DNA from: JAHEEL01 sp963700375
GTDB lineage: Bacteria > Actinomycetota > Acidimicrobiia > Spongiisociales > UBA5794
Reading direction: 5' to 3'
Assembly: GCA_963700375.1 (NCBI GenBank)
Contig: CAVOXF010000001.1
Coordinates: 1-64,000, forward strand
Length of the DNA: 64,000 bases
This document shows, piece by piece, positions 54,068-64,000 of this stretch. The notes beneath the pieces were generated by a model. That model was not told where the DNA came from. It did no database searches and was given only the letters and a program-made list of their open reading frames with translations. The translations under genes were made by a program, and so were the position numbers. The stretch's first letter is position 1; every line of letters starts with the position of its first letter.

Positions 54068-54633
54068 GGTGAGACGGGGCCGTCTCTCAGAACCCACTCG
54101 GCGGGCTTGGTGAGGTCGATGATCGTCGAGGCGCTTCCGCCAACGGCTTCGCCATCGAGATAGACGGCGACGTCGTCGCCAAATAGGTTCCGGGCACGTT
54201 CGGCCGTGAGAACGGCGGGCCGTCCCGAGATGTTTGCGCTCGTCACGGCGAGCGGACCGCTGGCGCGGAGGAACTCGAGCGCAACGGGATGATCCGGGCA
54301 TCGCAAGCCGAGGGTGCGGCGTTCGTTGTCACCGATCCAGTCGGGCACCGACTTCAGCCTGGGCACCACGAGCGTGAGAGCGCCCGGCCAATGCTCTTCG
54401 GCGAGTTCGAGACCCCGGTCACCGAAGGCCCCGAGTTCGAGCGCCTGCTCCAGATCCGCCACGAGGATCGCAAGCGGCTTGATGCCGGGACGGCCCTTCG
54501 CGATGAAGATCCGGTCGAGCGCGTCCGGGTTGAAGGGGTCGGCGGCAATTCCGTAGAGCGTGTCCGTGGGGATGCCCACGAGTTCGCCATTGGTCACCGC
54601 CGCGAGTGCTGAGGAGAGGATCTCTGTGTCCAT
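54064..54633 (-). CDS. tsaC: Threonylcarbamoyl-AMP synthase
   Basis: This 189-residue YrdC/Sua5-fold protein has LSSALAAVTNGELVGIPTDTLYGIAADPFNPDALDRIFIAKGRPGIKPLAILVAD, ALTLVVPRL, LGLRCPDHPVALEFLRASGPLAVTSANISGRP. It makes L-threonylcarbamoyl-AMP from threonine, bicarbonate and ATP for the t6A37 modification of tRNA. It starts 2 bp after the prmC stop. There is no C-terminal Sua5 domain, so it is the short TsaC type. Confidence 0.95.
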   Translation of the reverse strand: MDTEILSSALAAVTNGELVGIPTDTLYGIAADPFNPDALDRIFIAKGRPGIKPLAILVADLEQALELGAFGDRGLELAEEHWPGALTLVVPRLKSVPDWIGDNERRTLGLRCPDHPVALEFLRASGPLAVTSANISGRPAVLTAERARNLFGDDVAVYLDGEAVGGSASTIIDLTKPAEWVLRDGPVSP

Positions 54634-54635
54634 TC

Positions 54636-55449
54636 CTACAACCTACTGCCACTCGACCCGATGACGAAGCGTTCCTTGCCGGAACGATCGAATCGGATCT
54701 TGCCGTCGAGCGCCGAGAAGTGCTGGGCGACAGCGGCTCCGAGGAATTCGGAGATCTCGCAGACAACGACTCCAGTGGGAGCGAGCCATCCGGAGGCCGA
54801 GGCAGCGATCCGCTTGAGAACCTCATCGCCGACGGGTCCCGCGATGAGAGCCGAGACGGGTTCGTGATCCCGCACGTCGGCGGGGAGACCGCTCGAACTC
54901 ATGCTCTGCGATGTATGGGGGATTGGAGACGACGAGGTCGACACGTCCGGCAAGGTGACCCGGAAGCGGTGCGAAGAGGTCGCCGTTGAGGACGGTGACG
55001 TCGAGGCCGGCCCGCCTTGCGTTGGCACGCGCAACATCAACGGCGTCGGATGAAAGATCAACGGCGTAGACCGCGGCGTTCGGGAACGTCGCCTTGAGCG
55101 CGATCGCGAGATTGCCGCTTCCGGTACAGAGGTCGACGATCACCCTCGGATCATCGACCGCATCACAGGCGAGTTCGAATAGTTGCTCGGTCTCCGGCCG
55201 TGGAATCAGGACCCTGGGATCGACCGCCACCTCGATGGGGCCGAATGCCGCGGTCCCTTCGATGTACTGCAAGGGTTCCGAACTTCGGCGCCGTTCGACG
55301 AATTCGTTGAAGCGCAGAACGTCGTCGTCGACAACCTCGACTCCGAGTATCAGATCAGTCCAGTGCCGCCCCGTAGCCGCGACCAACAACCGCCTGACCT
55401 CATGGTCCGGCACGTCGGGCACGGATCGAAGGAGCTCAGTGGAGTTCAT
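54636..55449 (-). CDS. prmC: Peptide chain release factor glutamine methyltransferase (one frameshift)
   Basis: The N-terminal helical part and SAM domain run from the ATG at 55449: PRVLIPRPETEQLFELA, VIVDLCTGSGNLAIALKATFPNAAVYAVDLSSDAVDVARANA and the catalytic VSNPPYIAEHEFE. An extra base near 54889-54895 then changes the frame; the other frame continues GLPADVRDHEPVSALIAGPVGDEVLKRI to a normal end. The combined length, about 270 residues, fits PrmC. It methylates the GGQ glutamine of release factors and lies 53 bp downstream of prfA, its substrate. The break is probably a sequence error. Confidence 0.92.
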
Positions 55450-55502
55450 GGTGGGTAATCCGCAGTCGAGTCTTGCACGTGACCCTTGGCCTACTCAGCT
55501 AC

Positions 55503-56571
<1,069 letters not shown>

Positions 56572-56579
<8 letters not shown>

Positions 56580-57519
56580 CGTTCGAGGCGCCGGAGTCGA
56601 ATTCGACTGCGAGGGCCCCCGCGACAATGGGACCGCGGCTCTCCACCTCGTCGACGGCGTCTGGCTGGAGTGCAGCGAGCAGAGAGGCCACGGCGACCTC
56701 GACCATGTCATCCGTGGGTTCCTTCGTCGTGATGGCCTGAATCCACATCCCGGGGATCGACGCCCATGCAATCCACTGATGGCCGGCCGCTGCCTTCAGA
56801 ATCTCATAGGAGATCCCGGCAATCACCGGGATCAGAACGATCCGGGAGATGATCTGCCAGGTCAACGGAAGCGGCGCGAGCAGCATGAACACGAAGAACG
56901 CGACCATCGCCACGATGATGATGAACGATGTGCCGCAGCGCGGATGACGCGGGCTGTACTTCTGGATCGCCACCGTATCGAGCGGATCGCCGTTCTCGTA
57001 CGCGTGGATCGTCTTGTGCTCGGCGCCGTGATACTGGAACACACGCTGAATCTCGTCGGAGCGTCCGATCAGCCAGATGTAGCCGACCACGAGGCCGATG
57101 CGGATGAGACCGTCGATCACGACGAATGCGAAGTTCGAGTCGTCCAGGTATCCCGAAAGGAAGTTGGCCGACAGCACCGGAACGACGATGAAGAGACCGA
57201 TCGCCAGCACGACGGCCAGGACCATCGTCCAGACCACCTGGGTCTTGGTGACTTCCTCGCCTTCGCCGCCGGCCTTCTCAGCCGACCAGGACAGGGCTTT
57301 GAAACCCAGCGTGAGCGACTCGATCAGGACCATGACGCCGCGCACGAGCGGCCACTTCGCCACCTTCGAGCGGCTCGTTGCAGCAGGAAGGTCGTTGCGC
57401 CGCGCTTCGATGACGCCGTCCGGACGACGCACCGCGACCGCCCACGCCTCGGGGGCGCGCATCATGACGCCTTCGATGACGGCCTGCCCGCCGACGCTTG
57501 CGCCCGGAGGGCGGCTCAA
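56572..57519 (-). CDS. DUF1385 family membrane protein
   Basis: The start is TTG at 57519, directly after the rpmE stop and preceded by AAGGAG; it is needed to keep the conserved SVGGQAVIEGVMMRAPEAWAVAVR start of the family. The product is 315 residues. The family core is visible: VRGVMVLIESLTLGFKALSWSAE, IWLIGRSDEIQRVFQYHGAEHKTIHAYENG, SPRHPRCGTSFIIIV and LLKAAAGH-like helices, with HGAEHK as a possible metal site. Found beside rpmE and prfA in many bacteria; its biochemical function is unknown. Confidence 0.92.
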
Positions 57520-57777
57520 TCAGGACTCCTTGGCTGCGGCGTCGGCTTTCTCAGCGGCAGTCATGCCGGTATCGATGCCTGCCTTCGCGTAGCGCTTGCG
57601 GAAACGCTCCACACGGCCGCCGGAGTCGACCATGCGCTGTTTCCCGGTGTAGAAGGGGTGGCACTGGTCACAGAGCTCGATGTGGAGCTCCTCTTGGGTT
57701 GAGCGGGTGACAAAGGTATTGCCACACGAGCACGTGACGGTGCTCTCGACGTATTCGGGGTGGATGCCGGTCTTCAC
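57520..57777 (-). CDS. rpmE: Ribosomal protein bL31, zinc-binding form
   Basis: The start is GTG at 57777 (VKTGIHPEYVES), with AGGAG eight bases upstream; the product is 85 residues. The zinc ribbon is intact (CSCGNTF ... CDQCHPFYTGKQR), identifying the C+ type used when zinc is available. The C-terminal tail (RFRKRYAKAGIDTGMTAAEKADAAAKES) is somewhat longer than in E. coli. It lies 46 bp after rho. Confidence 0.95.
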   Translation of the reverse strand: MKTGIHPEYVESTVTCSCGNTFVTRSTQEELHIELCDQCHPFYTGKQRMVDSGGRVERFRKRYAKAGIDTGMTAAEKADAAAKES

Positions 57778-57823
57778 GGTTTCGTCTCCTGATCCTGATT
57801 CGTTCGGAACTGTAGCGGTCGTG

Positions 57824-59272
57824 TCACTGACTCGACTTCGCGACGCTGTCGAGGAACTCCCCATTCGACTTCGTCGACTTGAGCCGGTCGATCAGCAATT
57901 CGAGGGCGGCGCCCGATTCGAGTGCCAGCAGCACCCGGCGGAGCTTCCACACCTCGACGAGTTCGGAACGGTCGAAGAGAAGCTCCTCGCGCCGTGTGCC
58001 GGAGGCCTCGATGTCGATGGCCGGGTAGATCCGCTTGTCCGCGAGCTTGCGGTCGAGACGGAGCTCCATGTTGCCGGTGCCCTTGAACTCCTCGAAGATG
58101 ACCTCGTCCATCCGCGACCCGGTCTCGACCAGCGCGGTTGCAAGGATCGTGAGGCTTCCACCTTCTTCGATGTTGCGGGCCGCACCGAAGAATCGCTTCG
58201 GCGGATAGAGGGCGGTCGAGTCGACACCACCTGAGAGGATCCGGCCGGATGCGGGTGTCGCGAGGTTGTGCGCCCTGGCGAGTCGAGTGATCGAGTCGAG
58301 GAGCACGATGACGTCCTGACCCTGTTCCACGAGGCGCTTGGCCCGCTCGATCGCGAGTTCGGACACCTGGGTGTGTTCTTCAGCGGGACGGTCGAAGGTG
58401 GAGTAGATGACCTCACCCTTGACCGAACGCTGCATCTCGGTAACTTCTTCCGGACGCTCGTCGACGAGGACGACCATCAGGTGACATTCCGGGTTGTTCT
58501 CGGCGATCGAGTGCGCCACGTCCTGGAGCACCGTCGTCTTGCCGGCCTTCGGCGGCGAGACGATGAGACCGCGCTGGCCCTTGCCGATGGGCGCGATGAG
58601 GTCGATGATCCTGGCCATGATGTCGTCCGGGTTGCCGTCGATCTCGAGGCGGAGTCGCTGGTCGGGGAAGAGCGGCGTCAGTTTGTTGAAGTGTGGGCGT
58701 TTCGCCGCCTCTGCCGGGTCGCCACCGTTGACTTCGAGGGCACGGACCAGGGCCGGGAACTTCTCTTTGCCGCGTGCCGGGCGAACCGGACCGGAGACGA
58801 CATCACCCTTGCGGAGATTCGAGTTGCGCACCACGTTCGCCGGCACGTACGCGTCCATGTCGCCGGGGAGGTAGCCGGATGCGCGGAGGAATCCGTAGCC
58901 CTCGGGGAGGATGTCGAGGATCCCCTGGCGGGTCTCGAGGCTGGACTCGTCGACCTGCTCGTTCGGCTGGTTCCGGTTGCGACGGTTGCGGCGACGGCGA
59001 CTTTGGCCGTCCTGCAGATCTCCGACTTGCTCGTCGCGACGTTGACCGTTGTTGTCGGTGCGGGGGCTGTCGATGCGGGGCTTCGCGGTGGTCGGCGCCT
59101 CGGCCGTGTCATCGATCTCGGGAACCATCGCCGCATCGAACTTCTCGGATTCGAGAATGGCAGCGATGAGCTTCGACTTCTGCAGGCCCTCTGGGTCTAC
59201 TTCGACGGTTCCGGCCATGGACCGGAGATCATCGAGACCGAGTTCCTGGAGCCTGGCTCTCGTGGTGCTCAT
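57824..59272 (-). CDS. rho: Transcription termination factor Rho
   Basis: This 482-residue protein has an N-terminal SAP-like helix pair (LQELGLDDLRSMAGTV...KSKLIAAILESE), an Arg/Asn-rich linker of moderate length (about 80-105), the RNA-binding cold-shock domain (GILDILPEGYGFLRASGYLPGDMDAYVPANVVRNSNLRKGDVV), and the ATPase with SPPKAGKTTVLQD (Walker A), VDERPEEVTEMQRSV and VIVLLDSITRLARAHN. The hexameric helicase releases RNA polymerase. A good promoter lies 145 bp upstream, leaving a long leader where autoregulation would be expected. Confidence 0.96.
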   Translation of the reverse strand: MSTTRARLQELGLDDLRSMAGTVEVDPEGLQKSKLIAAILESEKFDAAMVPEIDDTAEAPTTAKPRIDSPRTDNNGQRRDEQVGDLQDGQSRRRRNRRNRNQPNEQVDESSLETRQGILDILPEGYGFLRASGYLPGDMDAYVPANVVRNSNLRKGDVVSGPVRPARGKEKFPALVRALEVNGGDPAEAAKRPHFNKLTPLFPDQRLRLEIDGNPDDIMARIIDLIAPIGKGQRGLIVSPPKAGKTTVLQDVAHSIAENNPECHLMVVLVDERPEEVTEMQRSVKGEVIYSTFDRPAEEHTQVSELAIERAKRLVEQGQDVIVLLDSITRLARAHNLATPASGRILSGGVDSTALYPPKRFFGAARNIEEGGSLTILATALVETGSRMDEVIFEEFKGTGNMELRLDRKLADKRIYPAIDIEASGTRREELLFDRSELVEVWKLRRVLLALESGAALELLIDRLKSTKSNGEFLDSVAKSSQ

Positions 59273-59417
59273 GTGTGTTGTTGCCCCTTTTCAGGACGAA
59301 GGGTCGGAAGACCCGGAGATTTGGCGACCCCGGACGGCACGACGGCGGCCCGGATCACCTTGGAATGCTCCCCCGTCCAGCACGCGATGCGCGGCCGAGA
59401 AGGAGTGGATGGACAGA

Positions 59418-59445
59418 TTGTAACGGTGTTTGCGTCTAGTTCAAG
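59418..59445 (-). promoter_or_regulatory. Candidate promoter of rho
   Basis: On the minus strand TTGAAC (59440-59445) and TACAAT (59418-59423) are spaced by 16 bp, close to the sigma-70 consensus, about 145 bp upstream of the rho ATG. It sits in the 250-bp gap after thrC, which also suggests rho-rpmE-DUF1385-prfA-prmC form their own transcript. Confidence 0.55.
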
Positions 59446-59500
59446 CAGAAGCTGCCGGCCACCAGCAAGATCCGCCGCAGACGCCCGCGCCCGAACCAGC

Positions 59501-59518
59501 GACCGGCGACTAGCGACT
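59501..59518. repeat. Short intergenic repeat (copy 1)
   Basis: GACCGGCGACTAGCGACT just downstream of thrC resembles 63178-63195 (GACCGGCGACTGGAGACT) just downstream of argS. The second copy extends as 7-base GACTGGN units. Both lie at 3' ends of amino-acid or tRNA-synthetase genes. Small sample; could be chance. Confidence 0.3.
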
Positions 59519-59523
59519 TCAGC

Positions 59524-60546
59524 TCACCAGCCCAATACTTCGAGCACCGCGTCGAGACGCGGGCTCGCGGCTGCCGGCAGGTCGGCTTCCATCACGGCGG
59601 TCTCCGGGTCCTTGAGGCCGTGGCCGGTGAGGGTGCAGACGATCGGGCCCATCGGGAGTTCGTCGCGGTACTTCAGAATGCCGGCGACACAGGCGGCGGA
59701 GGCCGGCTCGCAAAATACGCCTTCCTTCGAGGCGAGGAAGTGATAGGCAGCGAGGATCTCCTCGTCCGTGACAGCCTCGATGCGACCTCCGGATTCGTCG
59801 CGGGCTGCGACGGCTCCATCCCACGACGCCGGGTTGCCGATGCGGATCGCGGTTGCGATCGTCTCGGGATTGTCGATGATTTCGCCGTAGACGATGGGGG
59901 CCGAACCGGCCGCTTGGAAGCCCCACATGATCGGGGTCTCGTCGACGTCCGTGTACCCCTGCCAGTACGCCGTGATGTTGCCGGCATTGCCGACCGGCAG
60001 CGCGTGAACCGTCGGTGCCGAGCCGAGGGTGTCGACGATCTCCCACGCAGCGGTCTTCTGGCCGGCGATGCGATAGGGGTTGATGGAGTTGACGAGGGCG
60101 ACATCGTGGCTCGCGGTCAGTTCGAGGACGATGGCGAGGGCGTCGTCAAAGCTGCCGTCGATGGGAACGATCGTCGCTCCGTGCACAATGGCCTGCGCGA
60201 GCTTCCCTCGGGCGATCTTCCCGGATGGGATCACAACGATGGAACTGATCCCCGCCCGCTGTGCATAGGCCGCCGCCGAAGCGGAGGTGTTGCCCGTCGA
60301 GGCGCACGCCACGGCGCGCGCCCCGTCTTCGACCGCCTTGGAGACGGCAAGCGTCATGCCGCGGTCTTTGAACGAACCGGTCGGGTTCAGGCCCTCGAAC
60401 TTGAGGTAGACCTGACGCTCGACCTCCTTGGAGACGTTGGGAGCGGGGATGAGCGGTGTGTCGCCCTCGAGGAGCGTCACGACCGGCGTGTCCGGCCCCA
60501 CGGGGAGCCGATCTCGGTACGTCTCGATGATTCCGCGGTGACTCAC
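59524..60546 (-). CDS. thrC: Threonine synthase
   Basis: This 340-residue protein starts at a GTG overlapping the hom stop (GTGA). PLP-binding Lys60 is in NPTGSFKDRGM. ASTGNTSASAAAYAQRAG, VNSINPYRIAGQKTAAWEI and PVGNAGNITAYWQGY are typical of the short, plant/actinobacterial-type enzyme. Converts O-phosphohomoserine to threonine. It follows hom in the same operon. Confidence 0.96.
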   Translation of the reverse strand: MSHRGIIETYRDRLPVGPDTPVVTLLEGDTPLIPAPNVSKEVERQVYLKFEGLNPTGSFKDRGMTLAVSKAVEDGARAVACASTGNTSASAAAYAQRAGISSIVVIPSGKIARGKLAQAIVHGATIVPIDGSFDDALAIVLELTASHDVALVNSINPYRIAGQKTAAWEIVDTLGSAPTVHALPVGNAGNITAYWQGYTDVDETPIMWGFQAAGSAPIVYGEIIDNPETIATAIRIGNPASWDGAVAARDESGGRIEAVTDEEILAAYHFLASKEGVFCEPASAACVAGILKYRDELPMGPIVCTLTGHGLKDPETAVMEADLPAAASPRLDAVLEVLGW

Positions 60547-61832
60547 GCTTCTGCACTTTCAACGCGGATGATGGATGCGACCTTGCGCAGGGCGTCGACG
60601 TCGCGGAGGTACCGCACTGCTTCGCGTTGCGCGGATTCGAGAGCGCTGTGGGTGACGATCAGCAGAAGCGCCTCGCTCCCCTCGCCCTCCTGCCACACCG
60701 ACTTGATCGACACGCCGGCCTGTCCGAAAGCGCCGGCGATCTGAGCCAGCACGCCGGGTCGGTCGTCGACCTCGAGACGCACGTACCACTTGGTCGGCAC
60801 GTCGTCGAACGGAATGAGGTCACCGGGAGAGAATCGGATGCGCGGTGCCACCTGGGCGCCCGCAAGGGTCTCCCGTGCTGCATCGATGATGTCGCCAAGG
60901 ACCGCAGTGGCCGTTGGTGCCCCACCGGCGCCGGGCCCGGAGAAGAGCAGTTCACCGACGGAGGGACCCTCGATGAAGATCGCGTTGGTTGCGCCGCGGA
61001 TCGAAGCAAGCGGGTGATCGAGCGGAATCATCACCGGATGGACCCGCGCCGAGACGCCGTCTCCGATCCGCTCCGCGATGGCGATCAGCTTCACCGCGTA
61101 TCCGAAGTCGGCGGCGAACGCCATATCCACCGGTGACAGGGCGTCGATTCCCTCGTGATAGACGTCTTCGAGACCAACCCACGTACCGAACGCAAGCGAG
61201 GCCAGGATCGCGGCCTTCGCCGCGGCGTCCGCTCCCGATACGTCTGCGGTCGGATCCGGTTCTGCATAGCCCAACTCCTGGGCCTCCGCGAGGGCGTCGT
61301 TGTAGTCGGCGCCGTCTTCGGCCATGCGGGTGAGGATGAAGTTGGTCGTGCCGTTGACGATCCCGAGCACCCGTGCCACGGGTTCTCCGGCCAGCGTCTC
61401 GGACAGCGGTCGGATGATCGGGATACCGCCCCCGACGGCCGCCTCGAAGAGCAGCGGAACACCGGACCGTTCGGCGGCGGCGATCAACTCCGGGCCGCGT
61501 GACGCGACGAGTTCCTTGTTGGCCGTCACAACGGGCTTGCCGGCCTTGAGCGCGGCGAGCACAAGGTCGCCCGCGAGGTCACGGCCACCCATCAACTCGA
61601 CCACGAGGTCGATTTCGGGATCGTCAATGACGCTCATCCGGTCGTTGGTGAGCACGCCGTCGGCAACGACGAAGTTGCGCGGTTTGTCGAGGTCCCGGAC
61701 GGCGACCCGCTTGACGCGGAGGTCGAGACCGGTCTTGGCTGCAATGGCTGCGTGGTCGTCCACGAGGCGAGCGATGAGCGTGCCGCCAACCGTTCCTGCC
61801 CCAAGGACGCCGATTCCGATCGATGAATTCAT
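60543..61832 (-). CDS. hom: Homoserine dehydrogenase
   Basis: This 429-residue protein has an NAD(P) Rossmann motif (IGVLGAGTVGGTLIARL), VELMGGRDLAGDLVLAALKAGKPVVTANKELVA, the substrate site GIVNGTTNFILTRMAEDGADYNDALAEAQELGYAEPDPTADVSGADAAAKAAILASLAFG, and a C-terminal ACT domain (WYVRLEVDDRPGVLAQIAGAFGQAGVSIKSVWQEG) for threonine feedback. It reduces aspartate semialdehyde to homoserine. It begins 27 bp after lysA. Confidence 0.97.
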   Translation of the reverse strand: MNSSIGIGVLGAGTVGGTLIARLVDDHAAIAAKTGLDLRVKRVAVRDLDKPRNFVVADGVLTNDRMSVIDDPEIDLVVELMGGRDLAGDLVLAALKAGKPVVTANKELVASRGPELIAAAERSGVPLLFEAAVGGGIPIIRPLSETLAGEPVARVLGIVNGTTNFILTRMAEDGADYNDALAEAQELGYAEPDPTADVSGADAAAKAAILASLAFGTWVGLEDVYHEGIDALSPVDMAFAADFGYAVKLIAIAERIGDGVSARVHPVMIPLDHPLASIRGATNAIFIEGPSVGELLFSGPGAGGAPTATAVLGDIIDAARETLAGAQVAPRIRFSPGDLIPFDDVPTKWYVRLEVDDRPGVLAQIAGAFGQAGVSIKSVWQEGEGSEALLLIVTHSALESAQREAVRYLRDVDALRKVASIIRVESAEA

Positions 61833-61859
61833 GGTCGAACGATAGACCGGCGGGTGCGT

Positions 61860-63125
61860 TCAGACGTCTCGCAGCACCAGGTCTTCGTACGTTCCCCGAC
61901 GCACGACCTCGCGAGCCTCACCATCGCGGACGAATACCACCGGCGGGCGACGGATCATGTTGTAGTTGCTGCCCATCGAGTGTCCGTACGCGCCGGTCAC
62001 CGGTGTTGCGAGGATGTCTCCGACCTCGAGCCCCTCCGGCACGTCGGCTTCGGCGACGATGACGTCGCCGGATTCGCAGTGTTTGCCGACGATCCGTGCG
62101 TGCGCCGGCCGATCGGCATCGACCGCCCGCGGCAAGAACGCCTCATATCCGCTGCCGTACAGGCTGGGCCGCGGGTTGTCGCTCATCCCGCCGTCGACTG
62201 CCACGTAGGTCCGGATGCCGGGGATCTCCTTGATCGTGCCGACCGTGTAGAGCGTGATCGCGGCATCGGCGACGATCGACCTGCCGGGTTCGGCCGTGAC
62301 GTGGGACGTGATTCCCGCGTCACGACAGGCCTCGGTGACGATGCCGGCCCACTCGGTGATCGATGGCGCCATTTCCCCGGTCACGTATGGCACGCCGAGG
62401 CCGCCTCCGATGCACAACTCCTGGAGATCGAAGGGCACGACGAAGTCGGCGAGGACCTCGACCGCCCGGCGATACGACTCGCCGTCGAACACCTGGCTCC
62501 CGATATGGGCATGAACCCCGACGAGGTTCATGGCCGCCGAGGCGGCGATGCGGACAAGCGCGACAGAGGCGTCACCCGATGCCACGCCGAATCCGAACTT
62601 GGAGTCCGCAATCCCGGTCTGGAGGTACTCATGGGTGTGTGCCTCGATTCCGGGGGTGATACGGACGAGCACGTCGGGCGGTGTCGCTCCCGCGGCGACG
62701 AGGGCCTCGATTCGCTCGATCTCCACAAACGAGTCGACGACGATCTGCCCGACCCCGGCTTCGAACGCTTCCTGGAGTTCTTTCATGGACTTGTTGTTGC
62801 CGTGGAGGACCAGCCGGTCGGCCGGAACGCCGGCATGAAGGGCCACGAACAACTCACCACCGGTTGCGACGTCGAGGCGCATCCCCTCTTCGTGGGCAAG
62901 CTCTGCCATTGCCGTCGTCAGGAACGCCTTCGTCGCATACGCCACGCCGTCACCGAACGCGGCCACCGCTTCGCGACAGCGCGCCCGGATCTGCTCCTCG
63001 TCGTAGACAAACACCGGTGTCCCGAACCGCTCCGCCAACCCGAGCACATCCATCCCACCAACGAAGAGCCTCCCGCCGACGACTTCCGAACTATCAGGGA
63101 GCAATGAGCGCGGAATCGGATTCAT
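61860..63125 (-). CDS. lysA: Diaminopimelate decarboxylase
   Basis: This 421-residue fold type III PLP enzyme has Lys66 in YATKAF, HGNNKSMKELQEAFEAGVG, GVHAHIGSQVFD, LCIGGGLGVPY, EPGRSIVADAAITLY and the dimer active-site HCESGDVIVAE with the C-terminal GAYGHSMGSNYNMIRRPPVV. It makes lysine from meso-diaminopimelate. It follows argS by 82 bp and precedes hom: the usual actinobacterial order. Confidence 0.97.
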   Translation of the reverse strand: MNPIPRSLLPDSSEVVGGRLFVGGMDVLGLAERFGTPVFVYDEEQIRARCREAVAAFGDGVAYATKAFLTTAMAELAHEEGMRLDVATGGELFVALHAGVPADRLVLHGNNKSMKELQEAFEAGVGQIVVDSFVEIERIEALVAAGATPPDVLVRITPGIEAHTHEYLQTGIADSKFGFGVASGDASVALVRIAASAAMNLVGVHAHIGSQVFDGESYRRAVEVLADFVVPFDLQELCIGGGLGVPYVTGEMAPSITEWAGIVTEACRDAGITSHVTAEPGRSIVADAAITLYTVGTIKEIPGIRTYVAVDGGMSDNPRPSLYGSGYEAFLPRAVDADRPAHARIVGKHCESGDVIVAEADVPEGLEVGDILATPVTGAYGHSMGSNYNMIRRPPVVFVRDGEAREVVRRGTYEDLVLRDV

Positions 63126-63177
63126 GAGAGTGCCCGAGCCAATTCCTTCCCCTGACGGGGCTGCCTTCCGCCTGGGG

Positions 63178-63203
63178 ACCGGCGACTGGAGACTGGTGAC
63201 TCC
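63178..63203. repeat. Short intergenic repeat (copy 2)
   Basis: GACCGGCGACTGGAGACTGG and following GTGACTCC give a 7-base periodic GACTGGN pattern in the gap between argS and lysA; the first 11 bases match the copy after thrC. Confidence 0.3.
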
Positions 63204-63207
63204 ATCA

Positions 63208-64000
63208 TCACATTCGGTCCGGAATCTCTATGCCGAGGGTGTCGAGGAGGAGGGTCAGGGTTCTCAGGGTGAGATCGACGAGGGAGAGCCACGACGCCTG
63301 ACGGACCGGATCCTCTTCGCGGAGGATGTGACAGGCTTCGTAGAAGCGGTTGAAGTCCGTGGCCAGTTCGTACGCGTACTCCGCGATCACGTTCGGTGCG
63401 CGCACGTCGGCGGCCCGTTCGATGACTTCGGGCAGTCGAAGCAACCCGAGGATCAAGCCGCGCTCCTGGGCGACCGCAGGAGCGATGATCGGTCCGGGTT
63501 CGAGCCCGAGCTCCTCGGCGCGCCGGAGGATCGACTTGATCCTCACCGCCCCGTACTGCAGGTAGGGCCCGGTCTTGCCCTCGAACGACGTGAATCGGTC
63601 GAGATCGAAGATGTAGTTCGAGGTCCGGTGGTTCGAAAGATCCCCGAACTTCAAGGCGCCGAGACCCACCTGGCGCGCGATCCGGTCTCTCTCTTCCGGC
63701 GGATAGTCCTGAGCGATGGCCGCCTCATCGAGGCGTTCTCGTGCGGCATCGGTGACGATCTCCATCAGGTCGGCGAGGCGCAGGATCCCGCCCTCGCGGG
63801 TCTTGAACGGCTTCCCGTCGGGGCCGTTCACCGTCCCGAACGCAATATGTTCCAGCCCGACCTCATCGGGGGCGATCCCCGACAGCCGCGCGACCCGGAA
63901 GACCTGTTCGAAGTGCAGCCCCTGACGTGCGTCCACGACGTAGAGCATCAAGTCGTATCCCTCTTCGACCCGCTGGTCGAGCGTTGCCAAGTCGGTCGTC
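63208..64000 (-). CDS. argS: Arginyl-tRNA synthetase, C-terminal part (gene continues past the window)
   Basis: About 264 codons are visible and the gene enters from the right edge. The translation begins TTDLATLDQRVEEGYDLMLYVVDARQGLHFEQVFRVARLSG and includes HIAFGTVNGPDGKPFKTREGG (KMSKS-like loop replaced, as common in ArgRS), LGALKFGDLSNHRTSNYIFDLDRFTSFEGKTGPYLQYGAVRIKSILRR and the C-terminal DALR anticodon-binding helices ending LLDTLGIEIPDRM. It charges tRNA-Arg. It is first in an argS-lysA-hom-thrC run. Confidence 0.95.
   Translation of the reverse strand, partial: TTDLATLDQRVEEGYDLMLYVVDARQGLHFEQVFRVARLSGIAPDEVGLEHIAFGTVNGPDGKPFKTREGGILRLADLMEIVTDAARERLDEAAIAQDYPPEERDRIARQVGLGALKFGDLSNHRTSNYIFDLDRFTSFEGKTGPYLQYGAVRIKSILRRAEELGLEPGPIIAPAVAQERGLILGLLRLPEVIERAADVRAPNVIAEYAYELATDFNRFYEACHILREEDPVRQASWLSLVDLTLRTLTLLLDTLGIEIPDRM

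Noticed and set aside
58268..59743. Plus-strand open frame of about 490 codons across rho
   Set aside because: Antisense shadow of rho; no recognisable motifs.

Overview
This 64 kb window is GC-rich DNA from an Actinomycetota-like chromosome. I infer class Acidimicrobiia or a close relative from the gene content and from the order argS-lysA-hom-thrC, rho-rpmE-DUF1385-prfA-prmC-tsaC, glyA, then an atpZ/I-B-E-F-H-A-G-D-C operon. I recognised no tRNA, rRNA or CRISPR array. Several consensus single-base indels are present, including one in the essential gene atpA, so broken genes here should first be read as sequencing or polishing errors rather than true pseudogenes.

Region 1 (1-13.8 kb, minus strand) is best read as one giant secreted or surface protein of at least 4,600 residues that runs off the left edge. 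It has a signal peptide, a CSLREA/beta-helix head, one uninterrupted cadherin-like domain, six super-repeats of about 1.13 kb in which an NHL beta-propeller sits inside a cadherin-like domain, about seven unknown beta-rich repeats, and LamG lectin-like repeats. Indels, mostly in C/G runs, split it into pieces.

Region 2 (14.4-25.4 kb) is accessory. It holds a winged-helix regulator with a degenerate nucleotidyltransferase domain, a VanZ-like protein, a plus-strand operon of unknown function (membrane protein, Pro/Gly-rich protein, SH3-like membrane protein, membrane-anchored family 3 solute-binding protein) and a secreted metallophosphoesterase.

Region 3 (25.8-41.2 kb) is largely an exopolysaccharide or cell-surface glycan locus: DUF2142 protein, FkbM methyltransferase, initiating sugar-phosphate transferase, GT4 and GT2 glycosyltransferases, Wzx-type flippase, F420-dehydrogenase-beta-like protein, pyruvyl transferase and O-antigen-ligase-like polymerase. 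A few small conserved genes (HIT, SRPBCC, membrane proteins) lie inside it.

Region 4 (41.3-64 kb, all minus strand) is core genome: the F1Fo ATP synthase operon, glyA, two paralogous membrane sulfatase-like proteins, tsaC, prmC, prfA, DUF1385, rpmE, rho, thrC, hom, lysA and the 3' part of argS. Between glyA and the atp operon sits a 549-bp unit carrying a DUF559 endonuclease gene, bracketed by inverted copies of a palindromic element with perfect 15-bp ends. This unit and the nested propellers of the giant protein are the two most unusual things in the window.
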